A stretch of 64,000 nt of DNA from Comamonadaceae bacterium (GCA_027486755.1 JAIXOM010000013.1:1-64000); one strand, 5' to 3'. Counted from the stretch's first letter, positions 33,985-42,906 are shown. Numbers and translations are program-made. Notes: a model not told the origin generated them from the letters alone.

Positions 33985-34449
33985 TCAGGCTGCATCAGAC
34001 AGGCTGGCAATGACCTCGCCTTCGATGCGGTAACTCTTGCCGCGAAACAAGGCCACCGTCTTGCCGCCGCGCACGCTGACGGCAATGTCGTAAACACCGG
34101 TGCGGCCCGAACGCGAACGCTCGATCGCCTCGGCCTGCAGCACATCGCCCAGCCTGGCCGGCGCCAGAAAGTCGATGTGGCAGGCCGAAGCCACCGTGTT
34201 GCGGTTGTAGCTGTTGCAGGCAAAGGCAAAGGCGCTGTCGGCCAGCAAGAAGATGAAACCACCGTGGCAGATCTCGTGGCCATTGAGCATGTCCTGCCGC
34301 ACCGGCATGGACAGCAGGGCCTGCCCGGGCGCAATCCGATCAATGGCCATGCCCAGGCCCTGGGTGGCGCGGTCGCGCGCCCACAGGGCACGGGCGGCGG
34401 CCTCGGCCAGGGCCTGCGGATCGGTGGGCGAGTGCTCGCTGGCGCTCAT
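33985..34449 (-). CDS. paaI: Hydroxyphenylacetyl-CoA thioesterase PaaI
   Basis: A 154-aa hotdog-fold thioesterase that rescues CoA from dead-end aryl-CoA intermediates. The active-site region reads NGHEICHGGFIFLLADSAFA, with the catalytic aspartate in LADSAF. The ATG at 34449 is chosen because the family sequence begins there. Part of the phenylacetate operon. Confidence 0.94.
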   Translation of the reverse strand: MSASEHSPTDPQALAEAAARALWARDRATQGLGMAIDRIAPGQALLSMPVRQDMLNGHEICHGGFIFLLADSAFAFACNSYNRNTVASACHIDFLAPARLGDVLQAEAIERSRSGRTGVYDIAVSVRGGKTVALFRGKSYRIEGEVIASLSDAA

Positions 34450-34489
34450 GGGGTGTGCTCCGGTTGAAGGTGGTGGGCTCTGCGAAGCA

Positions 34490-35305
34490 TCAAGCCTGGA
34501 AGCGCGCCGGCCGCTTTTCAAGAAAGGCGCTCACGCCCTCGATGTAATCGGCGCTGCGACCGAGCTCGTGCATCAGCATGGCCTCATACGCCAGGTGCTC
34601 GCTCAGGCTGTGCGCCTGCGCGGCCAGCATGGCCTGGCGGGTGCGCACCATCGCATGGGTGGGCAGCTGGGCCAGCTGCGCGCACAGGGCGTCGACCGCG
34701 GTGGCCAGCTGGTCGTCGGCATGGCATTCCCAAATCAAGCCCCACTGCGCCGCCTTGGCCGCGCCCAGCTTGTGACCCGTCAGAGCCAGGCCCATGGCGC
34801 GGGCCAGGCCCACGCGCTGCGGCACGGCCCATGACGCGCCGGTATCGGGAATCAGCCCGATCTTGGCAAAAGGCAGCATGAAGGCGGCCGACTCGCCCGC
34901 CAGCACCATGTCGCAGGCCAGCGCCAGGCTGGCGCCGGCGCCAGCGGCGATGCCATGCACCATGGCCACTGTGGGCACGCGCAGCTGCGTCAGGCGCTGC
35001 ACCAGAGGCCCGTAGTCGCGCTCGACCACCGCGCCCAGCGAAGGCGGCGGCTCGCCCGGCTTGAAAGCCACCGCCGGGTCGGCCAGGTCCTGACCGGCAC
35101 AAAAGCCCTTACCTTCAGCGGCCAGCACCAGCACACGGACCTGGGCCAGATCGCCCTGGCCCTGCTGCAAGGCGTCGAGCACCTCGCGCAACTCGGCATG
35201 CATCTGACCGGTAAAAGCATTGAGCTTATCGGGCCGGTTCAGGCTCAGGCGCAGCACAGCACCGGTCTGCACCAAACGGATCGTCTTCAAGTCATCGAAG
35301 GCCAT
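34490..35305 (-). CDS. paaG: Ring-1,2-epoxyphenylacetyl-CoA isomerase PaaG
   Basis: A 271-aa crotonase-fold enzyme that converts the epoxide to the oxepin-CoA. Oxyanion-hole segments are GKGFCAGQDL and HGIAAGAGASLALACD, and the following KIGLIPDTGASW is the PaaG-type loop. The ATG at 35305 opens the family-like sequence; the extra 48 codons upstream overlap paaN and are rejected. It ends 40 bases before paaI. Confidence 0.95.
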   Translation of the reverse strand: MAFDDLKTIRLVQTGAVLRLSLNRPDKLNAFTGQMHAELREVLDALQQGQGDLAQVRVLVLAAEGKGFCAGQDLADPAVAFKPGEPPPSLGAVVERDYGPLVQRLTQLRVPTVAMVHGIAAGAGASLALACDMVLAGESAAFMLPFAKIGLIPDTGASWAVPQRVGLARAMGLALTGHKLGAAKAAQWGLIWECHADDQLATAVDALCAQLAQLPTHAMVRTRQAMLAAQAHSLSEHLAYEAMLMHELGRSADYIEGVSAFLEKRPARFQA

Positions 35306-35315
35306 GGGGATTCCT

Positions 35316-36980
35316 TTATTCCACGTGATAGCGGCGCTGCACCACCCGAAAGCGGTTGGCGACAAAGGCCGAGTCGGCATAGCTGGCGTTGGCCGCCGGA
35401 TTGCCACCCGTGCCATGGTAGTCAGAATAAGCCGCCGACTGGTTGACATAGACCGAGCCGGTCAGGTTGATCGACAGCGCCACCTTGGCGCGCCAGCTCG
35501 CCTCGGTGACGGCATGCAACACCTCCTGCCGGGTGGAGTAAACGCCGACGGTCAAAGCCCCATGCTCATGAACCATGCGCTCTGATAGCCGTACCGCCGC
35601 CTCGGTATCGGGCACGCTCACCACAAAGGCGATCGGCCCAAAGCGCTCCTGCATATAGGCCGACTCGTCGGCCGCATCACAGGCCAGCAAGACCGGGGTG
35701 TGTACCCGGGCCTGCGGGAACTCGGGATGGCTCAGTGGCTGCGAAGCACGGACCACCCGACCCCACTGGCCCGACTGCGCCTGCGCGATGCGGGCCAGGG
35801 TTTCGTCCGACTGGATGGCACCCAGCACCGCGCACGCCACCTCGGGCTTGGCCAGCAGGCGGTCAATGGCCGCTGCCAGATCGGTCTGCACCTGCTCCAA
35901 GCTCTTGGGGCCCTGGTCGGTGTCAATACCGCCTCGGGGCACCAAGAGGGCCTGGCTGGTGGTGCACATCTGGCCTGAATACAAGCACAGCGTAAAGGCC
36001 AGGTTGTCGAGCATGGCCTGGTAGGCCGAGGTCGAGTCGATCAGCACGTGATTGAGGCCAGCCAGTTCGGCATACACCTGGGCCTGAGCGCAGTGCTGCA
36101 GCAACCAGCGACCAAAGGCATTGCCACCGGTGAAGTCGATCGAGCGCACGGCCGGGTGCGTGGCCAGGCTCTGCGTGGCCGCGGGACTGGCCGGCACGCA
36201 CAGGCTGACCAGATTCGGGTCTTGCCCCTGCGCCGCCAAGAGCTGACGCAGGATCCTGACGGTGATGGCTGCGGGCAGCACCGCATGCGGATGCGGCTTG
36301 ACGATCACCGCATTGCCAGTGGCCAGGGCCGCGAACAAGCCAGGGTAGGTGTTCCAGGTCGGGAAGGTGCCGCAGCCGATGACCAAAGCGACACCACGGC
36401 CGACGATCTCGAAATGCTTGCGCATGCGTATCGGTGCATTCTTGCCCTGCGGCTTTTCCCACAGGGCCTGCTCGGGCACGCGGCTTTGCTCCTGCCAGGC
36501 ATAGGCCAGCGCTTCCAGCGCCCGGTCCTGCGCATGCGGGCCGCCAGCCTGAAAGGCCATCATCCAGGCCTGCCCGGTGGTGAGCATGACCGCATGGGCG
36601 ATCTCAAAGCTGCGGGCATTGAGTTCGGTGATGGCCTGCGCGCACAGACCCACCCGCTCGCGGGCACCCAAACGCTGCCAGCCTGGCATGGCCGCCTGCG
36701 CGGCATCGATCAGGGCCTGCGCCTCACAAACCGGATAGCTCACACCGAGCGGGGCACCATAGGGCGAGACCTCGGGGCTGATCCAGTCGCTCTGGCCGGG
36801 CTGGTCAAGTTCAAAGCGCTGCCCTAGATACGATTCAAAGGCTGCTCGACCAGCCGCGGGTGCCGACTCACCATACGCCTTGGGGCTGGGCATCTCCGCA
36901 AAGGGTGACCAATAGCCACGCTGAGCAATGGCCTGCACGGCCTTCTCAATCAAGGCCTGGTGTTTTTCGAACAGCGACAT
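35316..36980 (-). CDS. paaN: Phenylacetate degradation aldehyde dehydrogenase PaaN (PaaZ-type ring opening)
   Basis: A 554-aa aldehyde dehydrogenase of the PaaN group, first gene of the operon. Seen are GCGTFPTWNTYPGLFAAL, the cofactor segment VIVKPHPHAVLP, E305 in AELAGLN and the catalytic C339 in YSGQMCTTSQ. It oxidises the ring-opened semialdehyde. Unlike E. coli PaaZ it has no C-terminal MaoC hydratase domain, so the oxepin-CoA hydrolase step needs a separate protein not seen here. aaaggag precedes the ATG. Confidence 0.92.
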   Translation of the reverse strand: MSLFEKHQALIEKAVQAIAQRGYWSPFAEMPSPKAYGESAPAAGRAAFESYLGQRFELDQPGQSDWISPEVSPYGAPLGVSYPVCEAQALIDAAQAAMPGWQRLGARERVGLCAQAITELNARSFEIAHAVMLTTGQAWMMAFQAGGPHAQDRALEALAYAWQEQSRVPEQALWEKPQGKNAPIRMRKHFEIVGRGVALVIGCGTFPTWNTYPGLFAALATGNAVIVKPHPHAVLPAAITVRILRQLLAAQGQDPNLVSLCVPASPAATQSLATHPAVRSIDFTGGNAFGRWLLQHCAQAQVYAELAGLNHVLIDSTSAYQAMLDNLAFTLCLYSGQMCTTSQALLVPRGGIDTDQGPKSLEQVQTDLAAAIDRLLAKPEVACAVLGAIQSDETLARIAQAQSGQWGRVVRASQPLSHPEFPQARVHTPVLLACDAADESAYMQERFGPIAFVVSVPDTEAAVRLSERMVHEHGALTVGVYSTRQEVLHAVTEASWRAKVALSINLTGSVYVNQSAAYSDYHGTGGNPAANASYADSAFVANRFRVVQRRYHVE

Positions 36981-37003
36981 GGTTCAGCGCTCCTTTATAT
37001 GAC

Positions 37004-37029
37004 AAATTTTTATTTTAAATCTTTATTTT
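37004..37029. promoter_or_regulatory. Tandem 13-base repeat in the paaN promoter region
   Basis: AAATTTTTATTTT (37004-37016) is followed directly by AAATCTTTATTTT (37017-37029), one mismatch apart. They lie about 24-49 bases upstream of the paaN ATG in an unusually AT-rich strip of a GC-rich genome. They could be a regulator site (PaaX is the obvious candidate), an UP-like element, or just a curved AT tract. Confidence 0.5.
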
Positions 37030-37181
37030 TGTATCACTAAGTCGAATTCTCAGGGATTTGCCTGGTTTCAAACCTAGTGTTTACCCTTTTATTAGTCCGC
37101 CTGGACGGTGCAGCTAGACTGCACAGACCCCACCCCGGCCCTGTGCGGCCGCCTCCCAACCCCGCCACCTCCAGACAGCCC

Positions 37182-38375
37182 ATGACAGCGCAGCGCCTCA
37201 CGCCCCCCGTGCTGCTGGCGCTGGCGCTGTCCATGGCCGCAGCAGTGTCGCTGGGCATCACCCGCTTCGCCTACGGGCTGCTGCTGCCCATCATGCGCGA
37301 TGACCTGGGCTGGTCCTACACCCTGGCCGGCGCCATGAACACCGCCAATGCCCTGGGCTATCTGGTGGGCGCGCTCAGCGCGCCCACCTTGCTGCGGCGC
37401 TGGGGTGCGGGCGCTGCGGTACTGGTCGGGGCGGTCGGCGCCAGCGCCTTCATGGCCCTGACCGGCTTTTTTCGGCTGCCCGAGCCCCTGTTGCTGCAGC
37501 GCCTGCTGGCCGGCGTGGCGAGCGCCTGGCTCTTTGTGGCCGCCGGCCTGCTGACCGCACAACTGGCTGCACGCCACCCTGGCCAAAGCGGCTGGCTGCT
37601 GGGCATTTATTACGGCGGCACCGGCTGGGGCATTGCAGCGTCAGCGCTGGTGGTCCCTGCGGTGGTGGCTCAGGGCAGCCCTTGGCAGAGCGCGTGGTGG
37701 GCCCTGTCCTTGCTGTGCGCTGCGGCCACAGCGGTATTGGTGTGGCCGGTGCGTGCGCTCAACGAGGTGCAGGCAGGCACCCAGGACAGCGCGCGCAGCG
37801 CCCTGCCTTGGCAGCGCTGCCTGCCGATGCTGGCCGGCTACGGCTGCTTCGGCATCGGCTACATCGGCTATATGACCTTCGTCATTGCGCTGCTGCGCGA
37901 GCAGGGCGTGAGCGCGCCAAGCCGTACCGTGTTCTACCTGGTGCTGGGTCTGGCGGTGGTGGCCTCAGCGCGCATCTGGGCCGGCCTGCTCGAGCGCTGC
38001 CGCGAAGGTCAGGCCCTGGGACTGCTCAATGGCTTGCTGGGTCTGGCAACGCTGATACCGGCCTTGACCTCACAGCCTGGGGCTTTGCTGCTGTCGGGCC
38101 TGCTGTTCGGTGGCGTCTTCCTGTCCGTGGTGGCGTCGACCACCGCCTGGGTGCGGCACAACCTGCCAGCCTTCCAATGGACGCAAGGCATTACCTTGTT
38201 TACCGTGGTGTTTGCGGTCGGCCAGGTCATAGGCCCAACCGGGGCCGGGTGGATTGCCGACAGCCTGGCCGGCCCAGGTGGCCCTGGGGGCCTGAGCGTG
38301 GGACTGATGGCCTCGGCCGGCATGCTCTGGCTGGGCAGCGCCTTGGCGCTCATGCAAAAACCGCTGGGGCGCTAG
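37182..38375 (+). CDS. MFS transporter of the YbfB/YjiJ family
   Basis: A 397-aa major-facilitator protein with 12 hydrophobic segments. RFAYGLLLPIMRDDLGWSYT and GYLVGALSAPTLLRRWG at the N-terminus are characteristic of the YbfB/YjiJ group. Its substrate is unknown; some relatives are putative exporters. The ATG at 37182 begins the first family helix. It shares a 201-base divergent intergenic region with paaN. Confidence 0.9.
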   Translation: MTAQRLTPPVLLALALSMAAAVSLGITRFAYGLLLPIMRDDLGWSYTLAGAMNTANALGYLVGALSAPTLLRRWGAGAAVLVGAVGASAFMALTGFFRLPEPLLLQRLLAGVASAWLFVAAGLLTAQLAARHPGQSGWLLGIYYGGTGWGIAASALVVPAVVAQGSPWQSAWWALSLLCAAATAVLVWPVRALNEVQAGTQDSARSALPWQRCLPMLAGYGCFGIGYIGYMTFVIALLREQGVSAPSRTVFYLVLGLAVVASARIWAGLLERCREGQALGLLNGLLGLATLIPALTSQPGALLLSGLLFGGVFLSVVASTTAWVRHNLPAFQWTQGITLFTVVFAVGQVIGPTGAGWIADSLAGPGGPGGLSVGLMASAGMLWLGSALALMQKPLGR

Positions 38376-38405
38376 TCCCGCTCCGGGCGAGGCCGGCGCA
38401 AGCCG

Positions 38406-38591
38406 TCAACGGCCTTTGGATTTGTCGGCGTCGGACTTTTTGTCTGGAATGACAGCATCGACCGCAGCGCCCACGGTCTTGACGCCCACCTTGGCCACGG
38501 TGACCACAGAAGTGACCGCCAAGTCTGCAACCGCAAGCACGGCGCAGCCCGAGAGCAGGCAGGCCATCAAGGCCAAAGCAAGGTATCGCAT
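38406..38591 (-). CDS. Small putative lipoprotein
   Basis: A 61-aa protein with a type II signal peptide: MRYLALALMACLLSGC, where LSGC is the lipobox. The mature tail of about 46 residues has a V/A-rich segment (VADLAVTSVVTVAKVGVK) and ends in a charged KKSDADKSKGR. It resembles the NF038104-type small lipoproteins that I recall only vaguely. The ATG at 38591 is set by the signal peptide. It lies between the MFS and LysR genes, with no functional clue. Confidence 0.75.
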   Translation of the reverse strand: MRYLALALMACLLSGCAVLAVADLAVTSVVTVAKVGVKTVGAAVDAVIPDKKSDADKSKGR

Positions 38592-38727
38592 GGTTTGAAG
38601 TCCGGCCGAGAGTTTGAAAGGCTCATGCGAGCGCAGAGTGTTGAGGTCGATGATACGCCCGGCAAGGCACGGATCTGGTCCGCATTCTTGAGGAGCCGTG
38701 ATGCCGCTTGCCGCCCTGGCCGCCACA

Positions 38728-39654
38728 TCAAGGCCGGGGCCCGAGCGGCGGGGACTGCTGCTCATAGGCTTGCCCCTGCGCTATCACCCAGCTGCGAAAG
38801 GTCATCAAGGCCGGGGAGCGACGCAGGGCCTGCGGGTAGCACAGAAAATAGCCTCGGTCGTTGCTCACGCATTGGGGATAGGCGATCACCAGCTTACCCG
38901 CGGCCAGGTATCGGTCAGCGAGGCAGCGCTGCACCAGTGCGATGCCCATACCCGCCACCGCCGCTTCCAACAACTGACTCACCTGCTCAAAACGGGCGGC
39001 GGCCACCAGCCCCTGTGTAGGACAGCCTAACCAGGCCAGCCAGTTGGCCCAGGTGTTGGGGTAGTTCGCATGAAACAGCAAGGGCAATTGCAGCAGGTCG
39101 CGCGGTGAACTCAACTCGCCCAGGCGCTGCAGATCTTCAGGCCGGCAGACGGCCACGATCTGACGGCCAACCACGTAGTCGGCCTCAACACCCGCGGGCC
39201 AGTTGCCATCGCTGCCCCGCAGACTGGCGCCCTGGCTGGCCACCAGCGGGTATTCCTCGCGCCGATAAGGCATGAAGGCCAGGCTGATCTGAGGGTGCTG
39301 GCGGCGAAAGTCGGGCAATCGGGGGATCAGCCAATGGCTGGCCAGTGTCGGGGTGATGGACAGGCGAAGTTCGTTCGACTCCAGCGACACCTTGGCCCGC
39401 AATGCCGCATCTTCCAGCGCATCCAGCGCCGGCGCTATGGCCTCGAAATAAGCCTGACCTTGCGCCGTCAGGGTAACGCCCCGGCCCTGCCGCACCAACA
39501 GCGCCTGGCCGAACTGCTCCTGCAAACGCGCGACCGCACGGCTGACCGCACCGGGGGTGACATCCAGAGCCTGGGCCGCCCTGGCCAGGCTGCCCAAGCG
39601 GGAGATCGAGACAAAAGCGTGCAACTCTGGCAGTGAAGGGGATTGAATACGCAT
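38728..39654 (-). CDS. LysR-family transcriptional regulator
   Basis: A 308-aa LTTR, full length. The N-terminal HTH reads GSLARAAQALDVTPGAVSRAV, with the family's RAVARLQEQFGQALLVRQGRG wing. The C-terminal domain has TPTLASHWLIPRLPDFRRQ, close to GcvA-type regulators. The start is at the first HTH-proximal ATG. Its target is not obvious: it does not face a divergent gene, so it may act on its own promoter or on distant genes. Confidence 0.92.
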   Translation of the reverse strand: MRIQSPSLPELHAFVSISRLGSLARAAQALDVTPGAVSRAVARLQEQFGQALLVRQGRGVTLTAQGQAYFEAIAPALDALEDAALRAKVSLESNELRLSITPTLASHWLIPRLPDFRRQHPQISLAFMPYRREEYPLVASQGASLRGSDGNWPAGVEADYVVGRQIVAVCRPEDLQRLGELSSPRDLLQLPLLFHANYPNTWANWLAWLGCPTQGLVAAARFEQVSQLLEAAVAGMGIALVQRCLADRYLAAGKLVIAYPQCVSNDRGYFLCYPQALRRSPALMTFRSWVIAQGQAYEQQSPPLGPRP

Positions 39655-39730
39655 CCAGAAGGCCGCCGGGTCAACTGTGGAGGCGCGATTGTCACTTGTT
39701 GCAAGGTAGGCGCGGTCTCAATAATCCAGC

Positions 39731-39744
39731 GAATTGATCAATTC
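39731..39744. promoter_or_regulatory. Perfect 14-base palindrome upstream of the LysR gene
   Basis: GAATTGATCAATTC is fully symmetric. It lies about 77-90 bases upstream of the LysR start and contains an ATTGATCAAT core like that of LTTR-box sites. It is a candidate autoregulatory site. The rest of the 224-base gap (39655-39878) shows no gene. Confidence 0.4.
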
Positions 39745-39878
39745 TTATTAAGAGACCCGGCATGAAAATGCACTGCGCCAGAGCGCCTGCTGACCCCTGC
39801 TGCTGCCGAGGCTGGCTCACCGAGGGTGTGGCGCCTTCGTCGGCCGCCTTCAACAGTCTGGCCGCGCCCCGACTGACC

Positions 39879-41045
39879 TTATCGGGCAGGAAGCCCAGCG
39901 GCGGCAGGATGATCGGCCGGGGGCAGAGCAATTTCGACGGTGGTGCCTGCGCCAAGCTTGCTGCGCACCGCGATCGTTCCCCGGTGGGCTTGCACCACAC
40001 TCTTGGCGATGGCCAGGCCCAGGCCGGTGCCCTTGGACTTTCCGTGGGTGACAAAGGGCTCAAACAAGCGGGCCATCAAATCGTCGGCAATGCCCACTCC
40101 GGTGTCGCTGACCTGAAACACCACCCGAGCGTCAGCCCCCCGCCGCACCGTCAGGCGCAAGATGCCACCTTGGGGCATGGCGTCGACCGCGTTTCTCACC
40201 AGATTGAGCAGCACCCGCGCGAAGCGGCCGGCATCGACCATGACCTGCACCCTCGCGTCGTCCTCGCGCACCAGATGAACCGCCGGCGGAATAATGCGCC
40301 GCAGCTCGTCGTCAATTTCAGCGAGCACTGCGCCGACCGGCAGGCGCTCCAGTTGCAAGCTGCTCTCGCCGCGCGCAAAGTCCAGCAATTCCTGGGTCAT
40401 GTCGAGCATCTTGTCGACCGCCTTGTTGATCAGACCGACGGAGTCATGAACATCAGGGTCACTGGAGCGCATGCGAATCAGATCGGCACACGTCAAGATG
40501 ACCGACATCGGGCTCTTGAGGTCGTGGATGATGGAATTGGCCATCGAGCCCACGGTACTGAGCCGCTCCGAGCGCATCAATTCACTGACGAAAGTGCTGT
40601 TCACGCTGCGCAAGCGTTGCACCACCGAGCGCAGAAAATTCATATGCAAGCCGCTGGGCGCCAGCGACAGGATGCGATCGAAGGTCGCACGGTCCACGCA
40701 AGCCAGCACCGTCGGTCCGCTGGCGGCAGTGGCCTGGGCACTGCGAGGCTGGCCATCGATCAGTGCCATCTCACCAAAGAAGTGACCGGACTCGATAAAG
40801 CCCAGCGTCTCCTGCTGGCCGCCACGCCCTGTCTTGGAAATACGCACACTGCCTTGGCAGAGCAAATAAAGGCAGTCTCCCGCATCGCCCTCGTTGAAGA
40901 CCCGCTCGCCGTCTTCAAAACGCAGCAGCGACATTTGCGCGCCGAACTCCCTGACCAGCTCTACAGGCAAGCCTTCAAACAGGCGGTTGCCACTGAAAAA
41001 GCGTTCCTCGGCAGGGCCGACATTGGTGGAGACCATGGACATCAC
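39879..41045 (-). CDS. Cyclic-nucleotide-binding-domain histidine kinase
   Basis: A 388-aa soluble sensor kinase. The N-terminal CNB domain (about residues 20-130) has the phosphate-binding cassette FFGEMALIDGQPRSA, with the E92 and R101 that contact cyclic nucleotide. The kinase core has H174 (IIHDLKSP), the N-box NLVRNAVDAM with N285, DTGVGI and GTGLGLA. No membrane segment is present, so it senses in the cytoplasm, possibly cAMP or c-di-GMP. It is divergent from a hybrid kinase. No separate response regulator gene is adjacent. Confidence 0.92.
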   Translation of the reverse strand: MMSMVSTNVGPAEERFFSGNRLFEGLPVELVREFGAQMSLLRFEDGERVFNEGDAGDCLYLLCQGSVRISKTGRGGQQETLGFIESGHFFGEMALIDGQPRSAQATAASGPTVLACVDRATFDRILSLAPSGLHMNFLRSVVQRLRSVNSTFVSELMRSERLSTVGSMANSIIHDLKSPMSVILTCADLIRMRSSDPDVHDSVGLINKAVDKMLDMTQELLDFARGESSLQLERLPVGAVLAEIDDELRRIIPPAVHLVREDDARVQVMVDAGRFARVLLNLVRNAVDAMPQGGILRLTVRRGADARVVFQVSDTGVGIADDLMARLFEPFVTHGKSKGTGLGLAIAKSVVQAHRGTIAVRSKLGAGTTVEIALPPADHPAAAGLPAR

Positions 41046-41173
41046 TCGCAGGATGTAAGAGGCGCCATAGTGCCGACGAGTGCGGCATCGGCAGGGCCGA
41101 TGCGCTCAAGCTGCCCGATCGTGACGCGATAAGACATTGGACCTCAATCATTAACTCGAAGGTATTCCGAAGT

Positions 41174-42649
41174 ATGGCACGAGTCCAACAGCCCCCGGCG
41201 CAAGAAGCCCTGGGCAGCGCGCACCTGGACTGGGACATCCCACGAGAGCGTGGGTCTGCCAATGCGGCGCTCGGCGAGATTCTGGGCCTGCCCAGCCATT
41301 TGAGCTACACCAAGGCTCAATGCCTGGGCCTGATTCGGCCCGACTTTCGTGAGCCACTGTGCCGCCACCTCCTCGAGCACATCGAGCGGCAGCAAGACCT
41401 TGACCAGGAACTGCCGATTCTGCGCTCTGTGGACGGCCAGCAGCGCTGGGTTCGACTTCAGGCCCGGCTGCACTACGCTGCCGACGGCAGGCCCCAGCGC
41501 ATCAGCTGTGAGCTCCTTGACATCACCGAAGCCAGGGCCGCACAACAAAGGCGCCAAGAGCTGGAAAGACAGGTTGAGCGAGAGCGAAAAATGGAAAGTC
41601 TGGCCGACCTGGGCCGCGGCGTGGCCCATGAAATGAACAATGTGCTCGGCGCGGTGCTCGGCGCTTCAAGCGCCTATCAGTTCAGCCAAGCAATGCCATC
41701 GCCCGGCTGGCAGGCCATGGACCGTATCAACCGGGCCTGCCTGCAAGGCAAGGCCTTGCTGCAGGGCCTGCTCAATTTCACCCGGCATGAGCTGACACAG
41801 GCCCGCCGTGTCGATTTGAACCGGCTGATACGCTGGCAATTGGACCGCTTGCCCCAAATTGATGGCGCCCCGCTGAATATCCAGACCGAGCTGCAAAGCG
41901 ACTTGCCTGCCATCCTCGGCGACCGCCAAGCACTGACCCGGGCACTGATGAACCTTCTGGGCAACGCCCTCGATGCAATGCCCCAAGGCGGCACTTTGGT
42001 GGTGAGCACCCGCAGCCTGGGCCGGCGGGTGCAATTGCAGGTAAGGGACTGCGGCCTGGGTATGGCCCCTGAGGTGCTGATCCGGGCGCTAGACCCCTAC
42101 TTCAGCACCAAGGACCACAGCCCCGGCCTCGGCCTGTCCCAGGTTTACGCGACCGTCAAGGCCCACGGCGGTGAGCTCAGGCTGGACAGCCGCGCTGGCT
42201 GCGGCACCACGGTGTGCATACTCCTGCCGGCCCTCGCGCCAGCGCCGCTGGACTCGCAAGCCAAACTGGCGCCGGCAGCAGCTGCGTCCAGCGCCACCCG
42301 GATATTGCTGGTCGATGACGACGCCCTGATCCGCAGAGCCACCCGAACCCAGCTCGAAGTCTTGGGCCACACAGTCGAGGAGGCGGGCTCCGGCGAGGAG
42401 GCGCTGCAACTGTTGGCGCAGGGGCCGGCCAGGGGCGGCATCATTTTGGACCTGAACATGCCCGGCATAGGCGGGGCAGCCACCCTGCCCATGCTGCGCG
42501 AACTCCACCCTCACCTGCCCGTGCTGCTGGCTACCGGCATGGCCGATCAACACGCACTCGACCTGACGCGGGCTTTTGAACACGTCGATCTGCTGGCCAA
42601 ACCCTTTAGCCTGCGAGAGCTTCAGCGGGCCCTGGCACGGTGGCATTAA
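41174..42649 (+). CDS. PAS hybrid histidine kinase/response regulator
   Basis: A 491-aa cytosolic hybrid kinase: a PAS-like region (about 10-120), HisKA with H152 (GVAHEMNN), N-box LMNLLGNALDAM, G-boxes around DCGLGM and SPGLGLS, then a receiver domain (about 375-490) with D381/D382, phospho-acceptor D426 in ILDLNMPG, T454 and K476. The chain is complete inside one protein, so the output may go to another receiver or be used by phosphatase activity. It is divergent from the CNB kinase across 128 bases, suggesting one network. Confidence 0.92.
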   Translation: MARVQQPPAQEALGSAHLDWDIPRERGSANAALGEILGLPSHLSYTKAQCLGLIRPDFREPLCRHLLEHIERQQDLDQELPILRSVDGQQRWVRLQARLHYAADGRPQRISCELLDITEARAAQQRRQELERQVERERKMESLADLGRGVAHEMNNVLGAVLGASSAYQFSQAMPSPGWQAMDRINRACLQGKALLQGLLNFTRHELTQARRVDLNRLIRWQLDRLPQIDGAPLNIQTELQSDLPAILGDRQALTRALMNLLGNALDAMPQGGTLVVSTRSLGRRVQLQVRDCGLGMAPEVLIRALDPYFSTKDHSPGLGLSQVYATVKAHGGELRLDSRAGCGTTVCILLPALAPAPLDSQAKLAPAAAASSATRILLVDDDALIRRATRTQLEVLGHTVEEAGSGEEALQLLAQGPARGGIILDLNMPGIGGAATLPMLRELHPHLPVLLATGMADQHALDLTRAFEHVDLLAKPFSLRELQRALARWH

Positions 42650-42704
42650 CGGGCAGCTGCCACATTCGCGCGCAGACTCGCCTTGCGCGCCGAGGCGCTG
42701 CGGA

Positions 42705-42734
42705 TTGACGCCCGCGCAAGGCCCTTCCTATAAT
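42705..42734 (+). promoter_or_regulatory. Strong candidate promoter for the SnoaL-Rieske-MarR genes
   Basis: TTGACG (42705-42710), an 18-base spacer, and the consensus -10 TATAAT (42729-42734). It lies about 172 bases before the SnoaL-like ATG, which implies a long 5' leader. Confidence 0.65.
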
Positions 42735-42746
42735 TTTGCCGGATAG

Positions 42747-42773
42747 ATCGGTTTCGATATGATTGATCCCGAT
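42747..42773. promoter_or_regulatory. Imperfect operator-like palindrome at the predicted start site
   Basis: ATCGG...CCGAT ends a 27-base imperfect inverted repeat (42747-42773) that begins about 12 bases downstream of TATAAT, where a repressor would block transcription start. The MarR gene at the end of the operon is the natural candidate. Assignment is inference. Confidence 0.45.
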
Positions 42774-42906
42774 GCTCATGCCCCGACGAATCGGCACTCG
42801 ACTGACGGCCGGCGGGCAAGCGCTGTATTAGGTCGGACTCGGAGGTGACACCGAAAGCCCGAAGTTGCACAAAATTGCCTCACTTACTGCTTGAAGGAGC
42901 CATCCC

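Noticed and set aside
39692..40063. Alternative-frame open frame over the C-terminus of the CNB kinase and the following gap
   Set aside because: It overlaps a well-supported kinase end and has no motif or ribosome binding site.
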